64,000 nt of DNA from Chryseobacterium arthrosphaerae. GTDB lineage: Bacteria > Bacteroidota > Bacteroidia > Flavobacteriales > Weeksellaceae. A program made the position numbers and the translations under genes. The notes under the pieces are model-generated. The model saw only the letters and a program-made list of their open reading frames with translations. It was not told the origin of the DNA and searched no databases. The stretch covers positions 496,001 through 560,000 of the forward strand of contig NZ_MAYG01000001.1 of the NCBI RefSeq assembly GCF_001684965.1, given 5' to 3'. Below, piece after piece: positions 10,495-19,184 of this stretch (its first letter is position 1; every line of letters starts with the position of its first letter).

Positions 10495-10502
10495 TATTTT
10501 TG
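10495..10502 (+). promoter_or_regulatory. Promoter -7 element (TATTTTTG), leaderless arrangement
   Basis: An exact TAnnTTTG element ends 5 nt before the ATG at 10508. Transcription should start at or next to the start codon, giving a leaderless mRNA. Confidence 0.6.
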
Positions 10503-10507
10503 CGGTG

Positions 10508-11359
10508 ATGAACAAAGTAGCTTTTATTATCAATCCCTTTTCAGCCAAAAAAAATTACCAGCCGTTTCTGAACGAGCTTAAAACCAAGGTTGAGAATCCA
10601 CTGTATTATGTTTCCGAATCGATCCCGGGAACAGATGAGTTTATTCAGGCCCATTTTGAGGAAGTGGATATCTTTGTGGCTATTGGGGGAGACGGAACAA
10701 TTTCTACTGTGGCTAAAAACCTGATCAATACCGATAAAATCCTGGCTATTTTCCCGGCAGGTTCAGGAAACGGATTCTCCAATGAAACCCGTTTCAGTAA
10801 AAATCTTGATGAGCTTTTAAACAAAATAAAAGCGAAAAAGTCCAGGAAGATTGATACTTTTACCGTGAATGACAGGCTTTCCATTAATGTTTCAGGAACC
10901 GGTTTCGATGGCAAAGTGGTTAAGGAGTTTGAAAAAACAAGCAGGGGATTCAAAAATTATATCAAAGTATCACTGAAGACCTTCTTCAACTATAAACCGA
11001 TCAAAGTAAAGTTCTTTGATGAAAAATACCAGCAGTACAACGGCAGATACCTGATGCTGAACATCGCCAATACCCGTCAGTTTGGTAACAACGCTTATAT
11101 TGCTCCCAAGGCAAGCAAAAGTGATGGTTTGGTAGACATGGTTCTGGTTAAAAAATTTCCGTTGACTTACTCGGCACTTTTCGCTTTCAGAATGTTTACC
11201 AAACGTCTGAAAGATGATGAATATGTTACTTACCTTCCGGTTTCCGAGATTTCATTCAAAGTCAATACCAAGAACTGGCATCTGGATGGAGAGTTTAATA
11301 AAATTCAGTCCCCGGTTCATGTTAAGGTGCAGCCCTCAAGCTTAAACATATTGGTATAA
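10508..11359 (+). CDS. Diacylglycerol/lipid kinase family protein
   Basis: A 283-residue cytosolic lipid kinase of the DagK/YegS/BmrU family, which phosphorylates diacylglycerol or a related lipid with ATP. The nucleotide-binding motif reads IGGDGTISTVAKNL at about residue 60, and FPAGSGNGFSNE follows, the typical SGNDF-type substrate loop with Gly-Asn preserved. The C-terminal beta-sandwich domain contains VDMVLVKKFP and LDGEFN. The longer frame from 10469 lies in the previous terminator, so ATG 10508 is chosen, which also fits a leaderless start. Confidence 0.9.
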   Translation: MNKVAFIINPFSAKKNYQPFLNELKTKVENPLYYVSESIPGTDEFIQAHFEEVDIFVAIGGDGTISTVAKNLINTDKILAIFPAGSGNGFSNETRFSKNLDELLNKIKAKKSRKIDTFTVNDRLSINVSGTGFDGKVVKEFEKTSRGFKNYIKVSLKTFFNYKPIKVKFFDEKYQQYNGRYLMLNIANTRQFGNNAYIAPKASKSDGLVDMVLVKKFPLTYSALFAFRMFTKRLKDDEYVTYLPVSEISFKVNTKNWHLDGEFNKIQSPVHVKVQPSSLNILV

Positions 11360-11737
11360 GGTTTTTACAGTCAAAAAAGACGGTAGAAATTACCTTTTTA
11401 AAATAATACTACAACCTTATGGGATTTAAAGGCCGGTAAGGTCTATTTTTTAACCATAAATTTTCCATATATCAGAAATAAATGATTGATATTCAATGGT
11501 TAATTGTTGATTTTATCAATAATGTTTATTCTCTTTTTTGTGATAAAATCATAGGCTCAATACGCAATAACAACTATTAACAGTACATTTTGGAATGGTT
11601 CTGAATGTTGATATATTAATAATTTAACGTATTTTATTGTTTTTTATTTATTTAAATCATTAAATATTTATTGATTATTTCTATTTGTTTTGTTTTTATT
11701 GTGAAATGGTTATATTTTTATTAATAAAACATTTCCT
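11360..11737. other. 378-bp AT-rich intergenic region with an inverted repeat
   Basis: No ORF or RNA gene is recognisable. A perfect 10-bp inverted repeat, GATTTTATCA at 11509-11518 and TGATAAAATC at 11541-11550, stands about 190 bp before the next gene and could be an operator or an RNA hairpin. The rest is very AT-rich and probably holds the promoter of the T9SS cargo gene, but no exact -7 element is present. Confidence 0.5.
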
Positions 11738-12538
11738 ATGAAAAAATATTACTTTATTCTTGTGCTTTTTATGGGTATTATGATAAAAAGCCAGCTTCTG
11801 ACTGAGAATTTTGAATCTGCAACATTTCCGCCTACCGGATGGACGGTTCAAACTACCAACACCGCTTTTACATGGGTATCAACTACCGGTTTTTCAGGGA
11901 CAAAATCTGCCGGAGTGGCCTATGATCCTGACCTTGTGGCGCAGGATGAAAAACTGATAACTCCATCCCTTAACCTGACCAATGTATCAAATCCTGTTTT
12001 GACCTTCAAATCAAATTTTAATCCCTATTGGGCGATCACACCTAATAATAACTATGATACAGTAGTGAAGGTTTCTACAAATAATGGAGCAACATGGACG
12101 CAGATCTGGAGTGAAAATGATATCACAGTGCCTACACCTGCAGGGTTTGCCACCTACAATATTACCATCCCTTTAACCTCTCTGATAGGGCAGGCCAACG
12201 TAAAAATAGCTTTTAATTATATTGGAAACGATGGTGCACAATGGAGAATAGACGATATAAGTGTTACAGCAACAACCTTAGGAGTCTCTGAAAACAAGCT
12301 TAAAAATGATGATCTGTTGGTTTATCCTAACCCTGTTACAGATTCATTCCGGTTAAACATGCCAACAGCTTACGGGAAAAATCCAAACATTGAAATTGTT
12401 GATATGACCGGAAAAAGAGTGAAAACTTTTGAGACAGCCAGAGAATCTTACAATATCTCGGATTTGTCAAAAGGAGTTTACTTTATCGTGATATCAGACG
12501 GCAAAAACAAAGTGATGAAAAAAATAGAAAAACGATAA
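11738..12538 (+). CDS. Secreted T9SS type A sorting-domain protein
   Basis: A 266-residue exported protein with a signal peptide (to about residue 18) and a central jelly-roll domain of the cleaved-adhesin/choice-of-anchor-J type: LTENFESATFPPTGWT, DEKLITPSLNL and WRIDDISVTA. It ends with a C-terminal type A sorting domain, from about residue 190, with LLVYPNPVTDSFRLNM, DMTGKRVKTF and LSKGVYFIVI, ending KKIEKR. Such proteins cross the outer membrane by the type IX system, for which this window supplies PorT. Ligand or substrate unknown. The gene stands alone behind a long AT-rich region. Confidence 0.92.
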   Translation: MKKYYFILVLFMGIMIKSQLLTENFESATFPPTGWTVQTTNTAFTWVSTTGFSGTKSAGVAYDPDLVAQDEKLITPSLNLTNVSNPVLTFKSNFNPYWAITPNNNYDTVVKVSTNNGATWTQIWSENDITVPTPAGFATYNITIPLTSLIGQANVKIAFNYIGNDGAQWRIDDISVTATTLGVSENKLKNDDLLVYPNPVTDSFRLNMPTAYGKNPNIEIVDMTGKRVKTFETARESYNISDLSKGVYFIVISDGKNKVMKKIEKR

Positions 12539-12563
12539 ATCTTCATCTAATGAAACTATTAAG

Positions 12564-12602
12564 AAAAACCGGGGCTTATTTTTATAAACTCCGGTTTTTT
12601 AT
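12564..12602. terminator. Bidirectional terminator
   Basis: AAAAACCGG and CCGGTTTTTT enclose a loop of 18 nt between the convergent genes at 11738 and 12621. A- and T-runs on both sides suit both directions. Confidence 0.75.
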
Positions 12603-12620
12603 TTTCAGAAATCTTTGTGC

Positions 12621-13943
12621 TTAAACCTCCAGTTTCTTCTCTATTTCAGCAGGGTGATCCAGGCAATAATGAAACTGTTCTTTATCAAGCTGTTTTTCCC
12701 AGTTTGCCACAACTACTGTAGCTACAGAATTGCCTATTACATTGGTTAGCGCCCTGCACTCACTCATAAATTTATCGATTCCCAGAATCAGGGTCATCCC
12801 AGCGATCGGAATTTCCGGAACTACGGCTAAGGTGGCTGCCAGGGTTACAAATCCGGCTCCGGTAACTCCTGCAGCTCCTTTTGAGCTCAGCATTGCGACC
12901 AGAAGAAGCATCAGCTGCTTTTCAACCGGAAGGTGAATATTTAAAGCCTGTGCAATAAAAAGTGAGGCCAGGGTCATGTAAATATTGGTGCCGTCGAGAT
13001 TGAAGGAATATCCGGTAGGCACTACAAGCCCTACAATTGCCCTTGAACAGCCTGCTTTTTCCATTTTTTCCATGATTCCCGGCAGGGCAGATTCTGAGGA
13101 ACTTGTTCCTAAAACCAGAAGCAGCTCTTCTTTAAGGTAAAAAAGAAGTTTAAAAATATTAAAACCATTATACCAGGCTACTGCCCCCAGGATAACCACC
13201 ACAAAAAGGATAGAGGTGATATAAAATGTAGCCACTAGAAACAGAAGATTCAGTACAGAATGAAGCCCGTATTTTCCGATCGTAAAAGCCATGGCTCCAA
13301 AAGCACCGATAGGGGCAAGCTTCATAAGCATATGAACGATCTTAAACACAGGCGTAGACAGATCCTGAAGAAAATCAGTGACTTTCTGACTTTTTTCTTT
13401 GGTAAGAACTAAAGCCACTCCCATTAAAATAGCTACAAGAAGAACCTGCAGGATGTTGTCACCAACCAACGGGCTGAACAGGGTTTCAGGAATAATGTTC
13501 ATCATGAAGCCTGTAAGGGTAGATTCATGAGCTTTTTCCTGATACTGCGATACATCACCTGAAAGGCTGGCTGGATCAATATTAAGGCCATGACCGGGTT
13601 GCAGGATATTTCCCACGATCAGGCCGATAATAAGAGCCAGCGTTGAAAATGTGAAAAAATAGATCATGGCTTTTATGGCAATTCTTCCTACCTTTTTCAG
13701 ATCTGTCATATGGGCAATTCCTAAGGTAAGGGTGATGAAAATAACCGGAGCGATAATCATTTTGACCAGTTTGATAAATCCATCCCCCAGAGGTTTCATT
13801 TTCTCTCCTATTTCAGGGTAAAATTTTCCTAGAAGAATCCCTGCAATAATTGCAATGATCACCTGAAAATAAAGCTGCTGGTAAAATTTTTTTGCTTTCA
13901 ATACAATGTTTTTTGAAAGGGCGAAATTATGAATTTTTCCCAA
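12621..13943 (-). CDS. Sodium/proton:dicarboxylate symporter, DctA/GltP family
   Basis: A 440-residue inner-membrane transporter of the dicarboxylate/amino acid:cation symporter family with eight helices and two re-entrant loops. Family motifs are [18 protein letters not shown] (HP1 tip), [16 protein letters not shown] (TM7) and [17 protein letters not shown] (HP2), and they are closest to the C4-dicarboxylate carrier DctA. Substrates may be succinate, fumarate, malate or aspartate/glutamate. The start is a TTG at 13943, since no in-frame ATG precedes it before a stop and the next ATG is well inside the first conserved region. It is monocistronic. Confidence 0.92.
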   Translation of the reverse strand: MGKIHNFALSKNIVLKAKKFYQQLYFQVIIAIIAGILLGKFYPEIGEKMKPLGDGFIKLVKMIIAPVIFITLTLGIAHMTDLKKVGRIAIKAMIYFFTFSTLALIIGLIVGNILQPGHGLNIDPASLSGDVSQYQEKAHESTLTGFMMNIIPETLFSPLVGDNILQVLLVAILMGVALVLTKEKSQKVTDFLQDLSTPVFKIVHMLMKLAPIGAFGAMAFTIGKYGLHSVLNLLFLVATFYITSILFVVVILGAVAWYNGFNIFKLLFYLKEELLLVLGTSSSESALPGIMEKMEKAGCSRAIVGLVVPTGYSFNLDGTNIYMTLASLFIAQALNIHLPVEKQLMLLLVAMLSSKGAAGVTGAGFVTLAATLAVVPEIPIAGMTLILGIDKFMSECRALTNVIGNSVATVVVANWEKQLDKEQFHYCLDHPAEIEKKLEV

Positions 13944-14030
13944 AACATGATTAAAATCATATTTTTTTTGAATAGATTATATGTGGTCTGTTTACAGTTA
14001 AGAGCTTTATTGCCTGCCTATTTTAAATAT

Positions 14031-14064
14031 AAAAAGGGCTAAATACTTAAATTCAGCCCTTTTA
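14031..14064 (-). terminator. Rho-independent terminator of ggt
   Basis: Read on the minus strand, AAAAGGGCT pairs with AGCCCTTTTT across a 14-nt loop, 25 nt after the ggt stop. Confidence 0.85.
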
Positions 14065-14089
14065 TCTTTTAATATGTAGGATTATCAAA

Positions 14090-15778
14090 TTATTCGGTCG
14101 CTACAGAGTCGTCTCCGCGGCCGTCTGCTACAGCGTGAATGTTTCCTTTGTCGTCAATGACGATCATTTCTGTTTTTCCGATCTGCTTTATCTTTTCAAT
14201 CACATAGTTTTTGCTTTTCAGTTCGGCAATCGTACTTTCAGGGAAATTGTTTTCTACACTGATCGTTTCCGGAAGCCACTGATGGTGGAATTTAGGGGAG
14301 TTCACTGACATGTTGGCGTTCAGTTTAAAATCAACCACATTCACAATAGACTGATAGACGGAAGTAGGGATCGTTGTTCCACCCGGAGTGCCCACAACCA
14401 TATAAGGTTTACCATTCTTCAGGAGGATTGTTGGGGTCATGGAAGAAAGCATTCTTTTATTAGGCTGGATGGCATTGGCTTCTCCGCCCACAGCACCGAA
14501 CATATTAGGGACTCCCGGCTTAATGGAGAAATCGTCCATTTCATTATTTAAAAAGAATCCGGCACCGGTAACCAGAACCTTACTTCCGTAATAGCCGTTA
14601 AGGGTTGTTGTTACAGAAGCTGCATTGCCATCTTTATCGAGTACGGAAATATGAGTGGTTTGTGTAGATTCCTTAGGCTGTTCAATGATTTTTCCAACTT
14701 CTGCACTTGGAGTTGCTTTGTCAAAACTGAAGCTTTTCCATCTGTTCTTCAGGTATTCATCAGAAATCAGATAGGATGTTTTATCCTGAATGAAATCCGG
14801 ATCACCCATATATTCTGCACGGTCAGCAAAAGCCCTTCGTTCTGCTTCTGCCATGATCTGAACCGCTTTTGTTGAATTCTGCTGGTATTTTTCAAGATTT
14901 TCAAAACTTGCCATTCTGAGCATCTGAGCCAGAAGAAGGCCGCCGCTGGATGGCAAAGGCATGGAAACTACATTGTTCCCTTTATAATCAAACTCCAGAG
15001 CTTTTCTTTCTGCCACTTTATAATTTTTAAGATCTTCCAGCGTGATGATTCCGTTACCTCTTTTCATTTCAGCAACCAGCAGATCAGCTGTTTTTCCTTC
15101 ATAAAAACCTTTGGCTCCTGATTTCTGGATCAGCTTTAAAGTTTCCGCCAGATCTTTCTGAACCAGGATATCGCCGGCTTTCCATGGGGTGTCTTTGACG
15201 AAAATAATGGAAGATTTATTATGCTTCTGAAACTTTTCCCGCTGGCTGTTGAGCATATCCGCTTCCTTATCTGTGATGGCAAATCCCTGCTCGGCCAGAT
15301 CAATAGCAGGCTGGATGATTTTTTCCATAGGAAGCTTACAGTATTTCAGGGTAGCAAAAAAACCGGCTACACTTCCGGGAATACCTACGGCCAGCCGTCC
15401 GTTTTGCGATAGGTCAGTATCTGCTTTTCCTTTTTTGTCAAGATACATATCTCTTGAAGCTTTCTTAGGAGCTGTTTCCCTGTAGTCTAGGGTAAACTTT
15501 TCACCATTGTTTTTTACCCCTACCAAAAATCCGCCGCCACCGATATTTCCGGCCTGAGGATATACTACTGCCAGAGCGTATTGTGTGGCGGTAACTGCAT
15601 CATAGGCATTTCCGCCCATTCTGAGGATCTTTGCTCCTGCCTCACTGGCTAAGGGATGGGCAGATACCACTACACCTTTATTCTTGACCTGTACTTCCTT
15701 TACGATATTGAAATCTTTGAACTGAGCCCAGCTCAATTGTCCTGCTAACAGTACCGAAACGATTAAAAGCTTCTTCAT
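14090..15778 (-). CDS. ggt: Gamma-glutamyltransferase
   Basis: A periplasmic N-terminal-nucleophile enzyme that removes or transfers the gamma-glutamyl group of glutathione and related peptides. It has 562 residues with a signal peptide (cut after LSWAQ). The autoprocessing site is QTTHISVLDKDGNAASVTTT, where the second Thr becomes the nucleophile of the small subunit at about residue 375. The oxyanion and substrate-binding parts GGNAYDAVTA, GGGGFLVG and the lid region SSMTPTILL are present, as is GTPGGTTIPTSVYQ near the C-terminus. Length is standard. It is monocistronic, with an exact -7 element upstream and a terminator downstream. Confidence 0.95.
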   Translation of the reverse strand: MKKLLIVSVLLAGQLSWAQFKDFNIVKEVQVKNKGVVVSAHPLASEAGAKILRMGGNAYDAVTATQYALAVVYPQAGNIGGGGFLVGVKNNGEKFTLDYRETAPKKASRDMYLDKKGKADTDLSQNGRLAVGIPGSVAGFFATLKYCKLPMEKIIQPAIDLAEQGFAITDKEADMLNSQREKFQKHNKSSIIFVKDTPWKAGDILVQKDLAETLKLIQKSGAKGFYEGKTADLLVAEMKRGNGIITLEDLKNYKVAERKALEFDYKGNNVVSMPLPSSGGLLLAQMLRMASFENLEKYQQNSTKAVQIMAEAERRAFADRAEYMGDPDFIQDKTSYLISDEYLKNRWKSFSFDKATPSAEVGKIIEQPKESTQTTHISVLDKDGNAASVTTTLNGYYGSKVLVTGAGFFLNNEMDDFSIKPGVPNMFGAVGGEANAIQPNKRMLSSMTPTILLKNGKPYMVVGTPGGTTIPTSVYQSIVNVVDFKLNANMSVNSPKFHHQWLPETISVENNFPESTIAELKSKNYVIEKIKQIGKTEMIVIDDKGNIHAVADGRGDDSVATE

Positions 15779-15796
15779 ATGATTGTTTCTTTATTA

Positions 15797-15804
15797 CAAA
15801 ATTA
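15797..15804 (-). promoter_or_regulatory. Promoter -7 element of ggt (TAATTTTG)
   Basis: On the minus strand TAATTTTG matches TAnnTTTG exactly and ends 18 nt before the ggt start codon. Confidence 0.6.
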
Positions 15805-15956
15805 TTGAATTTTTATCTAAAGTACTGTTGATGATCGCATATATCGTTGATATCTATTTTTGTTGAATATGAATGAAATGAGGAGGTTAACAAAAAAATG
15901 GCCGGAATAATTTTTATGTAAATCTCCTGATTTATTTTAAATCCACCTTTTTTATT

Positions 15957-15983
15957 TTGATAAGCTTGATTTTTTTACTTTTG
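15957..15983 (+). promoter_or_regulatory. Promoter of the threonine dehydrogenase gene
   Basis: TTG at 15957-15959 and an exact -7 element TACTTTTG at 15976-15983 are spaced by 16 bp. Transcription would begin near 15990, leaving a leader of about 19 nt. Confidence 0.65.
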
Positions 15984-16008
15984 TACAATTCTAAAAAAAA
16001 TCTCAAAA

Positions 16009-16974
16009 ATGGAATCCTATACGGAAAGAATACTGATTACAGGTGCACTGGGACAGATCGGCACCGAACTTACCAACAGACTTGTTGAAATGCACGGAGC
16101 AGACAATGTTGTTGCTTCAGGGCTGGACAGATGGCAGGAAGGCATTACTTCTGCAGGGCATTACGAAAGAATGGACGTTACTAATACGCAATTAGTAAGA
16201 CAGGTGATCAAAGATTACGATATCACTACAGTGTATCATCTTGCCTCGCTTTTATCCGGAACCTCAGAAAAGCAGCCTATTTTCGCATGGAAATTAAATC
16301 TTGAACCTCTGCTTCATTTTTGTGAAATGGCGAAAGAGGGGCTTATTAAAAAGATTTTCTGGCCTAGTTCTATCGCTGTATTTGGAAAAGGAATTCCGAA
16401 GCATGATGTGGGACAGGATGTAGTATTGAATCCTACAACTGTTTACGGAATCTCTAAAATGGCAGGGGAGAAATGGTGTGAATACTATTTTGATAAGCAT
16501 GGAGTAGACGTAAGAAGTATCAGATATCCCGGATTGATCTCCTGGAAGACACCGGCAGGGGGTGGAACTACCGATTATGCCGTTGAGATTTTCTACAAAG
16601 CAATTGAAGAAGGAAAATATACAAGTTTCATTTCTGAGAATACAGGAATGCCGATGTTGTATATGGACGATGCGATCAATGCAACCCTGAAACTGATGGA
16701 AGCTTCGAAAGAAAGTCTTACGGTTCGTTCTTCTTATAATCTGGGTGGAATGTCATTTACTCCAAAAGAACTGGCGGAAGAAATCAAGAAAGAAATCCCG
16801 GATTTTACCATCGGTTACAACCCGGATTTCAGACAGGCGATTGCAGATTCATGGCCGGCTTCTATTGATGATTCCGTGGCTAAAAAAGATTGGGGACTGT
16901 CTTACGATTTCGGAATTTCTGAAATGACAAAAGACATGATCAGGAATCTTAAAGTAAAATTAGCTAAGAATTAA
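16009..16974 (+). CDS. L-threonine 3-dehydrogenase, short-chain (epimerase-like) type
   Basis: A 321-residue NAD-dependent extended-SDR enzyme. The Rossmann motif is LITGALGQIGTEL (GxxGxxG, residues about 10-20), the catalytic Ser lies in FWPSSIAVFG, and the Tyr/Lys pair in TVYGISKMAGEKW. Together with SIRYPGLISWKTPAGGGTTDYA this is the signature of the UDP-galactose-epimerase-like L-threonine dehydrogenases known from Flavobacterium and Cytophaga. These oxidise L-threonine to 2-amino-3-ketobutyrate, which 2-amino-3-ketobutyrate CoA ligase (not in this window) converts to glycine. It has its own promoter. The next gene follows after 84 nt. Confidence 0.9.
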   Translation: MESYTERILITGALGQIGTELTNRLVEMHGADNVVASGLDRWQEGITSAGHYERMDVTNTQLVRQVIKDYDITTVYHLASLLSGTSEKQPIFAWKLNLEPLLHFCEMAKEGLIKKIFWPSSIAVFGKGIPKHDVGQDVVLNPTTVYGISKMAGEKWCEYYFDKHGVDVRSIRYPGLISWKTPAGGGTTDYAVEIFYKAIEEGKYTSFISENTGMPMLYMDDAINATLKLMEASKESLTVRSSYNLGGMSFTPKELAEEIKKEIPDFTIGYNPDFRQAIADSWPASIDDSVAKKDWGLSYDFGISEMTKDMIRNLKVKLAKN

Positions 16975-17058
16975 TAATGTGAAGTAATACTTTAATTGAA
17001 TATTATTTTAACATCTGATTTTTAATGTATTATATTTTTTATCTAAAATTTAATTTAA

Positions 17059-17811
17059 ATGATATTATTGACTTTTAACATCGTGAATATTGAGGCTGAA
17101 GTAAAAAATGGCTTTCAGGTCACTGATGAAGAAAGGCTGAAAATTGCAGAAGATAACACCAGAGCAATTCTCAGGGTTTTAGATATTCATGATATTAAAG
17201 CCAGTTTTTTTGTTGAGGTTTCACTCGCTGAAAAACTGCAGAATCTTATAAAAGCAATTTCATCCAAAGGGCATGAAATTGCTTTTTATAATAAAGGTTC
17301 AAAACCGGATGAAATTGAAAATGCCAAGAAGAATATTCAGGATCTTCTGGAAAAGCAGATTCGGGGAATCCGTCAGAAAGATGTAAAAGTGCCGCAGGAA
17401 GAATTGAAGATGATGGAATTTAATTATGTTTCCAATATTGATAATGCCAACATTCTTTTTCCGTTCAAGCGTTTGAAAAGAGATACTGAAATAACAGAAG
17501 AGGATGGGCTGAGCATTGTGCCGGAAAGTATTTCTCCATACAGCCAGCTGCCGTATAATGATTTTGTGTTTCAGATCCTGCCAATGAAGTATTATCAGGG
17601 CATGGTTGTAGAGACACTGCAAAACGAAGAATTTGTCCTGATCTATCTCAACTCATGGCAGTTTACGGATTTTAAGAAATACCGCTTCGATATCCCTTTT
17701 TACCGACGTTTGTTTTCGGGTAAAAAAATGGAGGACAAATTAGATGCCCTCCTTACTTTTATCAACGAGAAAGATATGGCTACTTCCCGTATGAAAGATT
17801 ATATTTTTTAG
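17059..17811 (+). CDS. Polysaccharide deacetylase-like protein, probably inactive
   Basis: A 250-residue protein without a signal peptide, resembling the NodB/polysaccharide deacetylase fold of Bacteroidota: first strand MILLTFNIVNIEAE, AILRVLDIHDIKASFFVEVSLAE, then the KGHEIAFYNKG segment. In active enzymes the first strand carries an Asp pair (TFDD or DxE) and the GHEI segment leads to an HxxxH metal site. Here the first is replaced by Asn-Ile-Val-Asn and the second His is absent. Metal-dependent deacetylation therefore seems unlikely. The C-terminal part (LNSWQFTDFKKYRFDIPFYR) is typical of this subfamily. A low-complexity repeat starts at its TAG stop. Confidence 0.75.
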   Translation: MILLTFNIVNIEAEVKNGFQVTDEERLKIAEDNTRAILRVLDIHDIKASFFVEVSLAEKLQNLIKAISSKGHEIAFYNKGSKPDEIENAKKNIQDLLEKQIRGIRQKDVKVPQEELKMMEFNYVSNIDNANILFPFKRLKRDTEITEEDGLSIVPESISPYSQLPYNDFVFQILPMKYYQGMVVETLQNEEFVLIYLNSWQFTDFKKYRFDIPFYRRLFSGKKMEDKLDALLTFINEKDMATSRMKDYIF

Positions 17812-17836
17812 GTTGCAGGTGTTAGGTAGCAGGTGT
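17809..17836 (+). repeat. Degenerate TAGGTnGCAGGTG repeat beginning at a TAG stop
   Basis: The stop codon and the following bases read as repeats of TAGGTTGCAGGTGT and TAGGTAGCAGGTGT. The same sequence type recurs at 60984-61055, again starting at a TAG stop codon. Confidence 0.6.
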
Positions 17837-17911
17837 GACGCTATAGTTGTTTTTCCTGTAACATAACATCTACTCAGTTTCTAAATTTCTGATTTTGTTT
17901 TAAACCTTAAA

Positions 17912-19117
17912 CTAGCTCAATTCAAAAAGCGTAATTTCCGGCAGTACACCGACTCTTCCCGGATATCCCAGTACTCCAAACCCTCTGTTGACGTACAATA
18001 GTTTTCCTTCACTTTCGTACAAGTCTGCCCATTTCGGGTAACGGTACTGAACCGGTGACCATTTTACATTTTTAAGATCCAGTCCGAACTGCATCCCGTG
18101 GGTGTGTCCCGAAAGGGTCAGATGGATGTTTCCGGGGTGTTTTTTTACCACATAATCAAAGTGGGTAGGGTCGTGGCTCATTAAGATCTTTGCAGCGGAT
18201 TCCGGTACTCCTTTTAAGGCGTCATCAATTCTTCCAAATTGAGGGAAGGGTTTCAATCCCCAGTTTTCAACACCCAGAATATATAATTTCTCTCCGTTTT
18301 TCTCAATCACCCTGTGCTCGTTTCTCAGCATGTCAAAACCGGCTTGCTTTTCATAGTCGATCAGCGTATCCAGGTTTTTCTTTTTGGCATCCAGGGAGGC
18401 CCAGGTTACATAGTCTGCATAATCATGGTTTCCAAGAACCGCAAATTTGCCGTCTTTAGCCTTGATTTTTGAAAATAAGGGAATAAACGGTTTGAATTCA
18501 TCCGCAACATTATTCACCATATCTCCGGTAAACAACACGAGGTCAGGGTTTTGTTCATTGATAAGTTCCACAGCATGCTGCAGTTTGCCGGGATCTGAAA
18601 AACTTCCGCTGTGAACGTCAGAAATCTGGATGATTTTATAGCCTTTAAAGCTTTCAGGAAGGTTAGGGAATTTTACTTTTACCCTTCTTACCTTGTGGCG
18701 GTATTTCCCGAAAGTGATCCCATCGATGAAGAGGGCAGACAAAACTCCGCTCATTCCTAATCCGACCAGGCTCAGGAACTTTCTCCTTTCCGGGAAGAAA
18801 TTCTCAGACGGTCCGGCAAAGCCGATCAGGTATCCGCCGATGCGGACAATATCATCGATCAGTAAGAATAGAACAATAAAGATCTTGGGTAAAATAAATA
18901 TCAGGAACAGGGAGATCATGATCTGAGCTCTTACCATACTCCTGTCTGTTCTCTGGTAATGAGTGATCTCGTACGCAAAAACAGCATAGATGATTAAAGA
19001 TACTGCCCAATAGCCGGTTCTTATCCAGAAGTTATCTGTAAGCGTTCTTATGGCCTGGTAGATATAAATTTCCAGAAACAGGAAAATACTGGCGGTGATG
19101 AAAAGATTTTTTGGCAT
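17912..19117 (-). CDS. Membrane-anchored metallophosphoesterase (YkuE-like)
   Basis: A calcineurin-like phosphoesterase of 401 residues from the chosen ATG at 19117. The N-terminal third holds three to four transmembrane segments, and the catalytic domain follows. All dinuclear metal motifs are visible: ISDVHSGS (DxH), FTGDMVNN (GD), LGNHDYAD (GNHD), MSHDPTH and SGHTHGMQFG (GHxH). Related proteins (YkuE, YaeI) act on the cell envelope; the substrate is unknown here. A GTG at 19138 would add seven residues but overlaps the terminator of the upstream gene, so it is rejected. Confidence 0.92.
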   Translation of the reverse strand: MPKNLFITASIFLFLEIYIYQAIRTLTDNFWIRTGYWAVSLIIYAVFAYEITHYQRTDRSMVRAQIMISLFLIFILPKIFIVLFLLIDDIVRIGGYLIGFAGPSENFFPERRKFLSLVGLGMSGVLSALFIDGITFGKYRHKVRRVKVKFPNLPESFKGYKIIQISDVHSGSFSDPGKLQHAVELINEQNPDLVLFTGDMVNNVADEFKPFIPLFSKIKAKDGKFAVLGNHDYADYVTWASLDAKKKNLDTLIDYEKQAGFDMLRNEHRVIEKNGEKLYILGVENWGLKPFPQFGRIDDALKGVPESAAKILMSHDPTHFDYVVKKHPGNIHLTLSGHTHGMQFGLDLKNVKWSPVQYRYPKWADLYESEGKLLYVNRGFGVLGYPGRVGVLPEITLFELS

Positions 19118-19130
19118 ATTCTGATTTAAA

Positions 19131-19163
19131 AAAAGCACAAAAGAAGACTTCCTTTGTGCTTTT
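19131..19163 (-). terminator. Rho-independent terminator of the KAS III-like gene
   Basis: AAAAGCACAAA and TTTGTGCTTTT enclose an 11-nt loop. On the minus strand a T-run follows, 22 nt after the stop codon at 19185. Confidence 0.85.
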
Positions 19164-19184
19164 TTATTTTGTTTTTATAAATTA

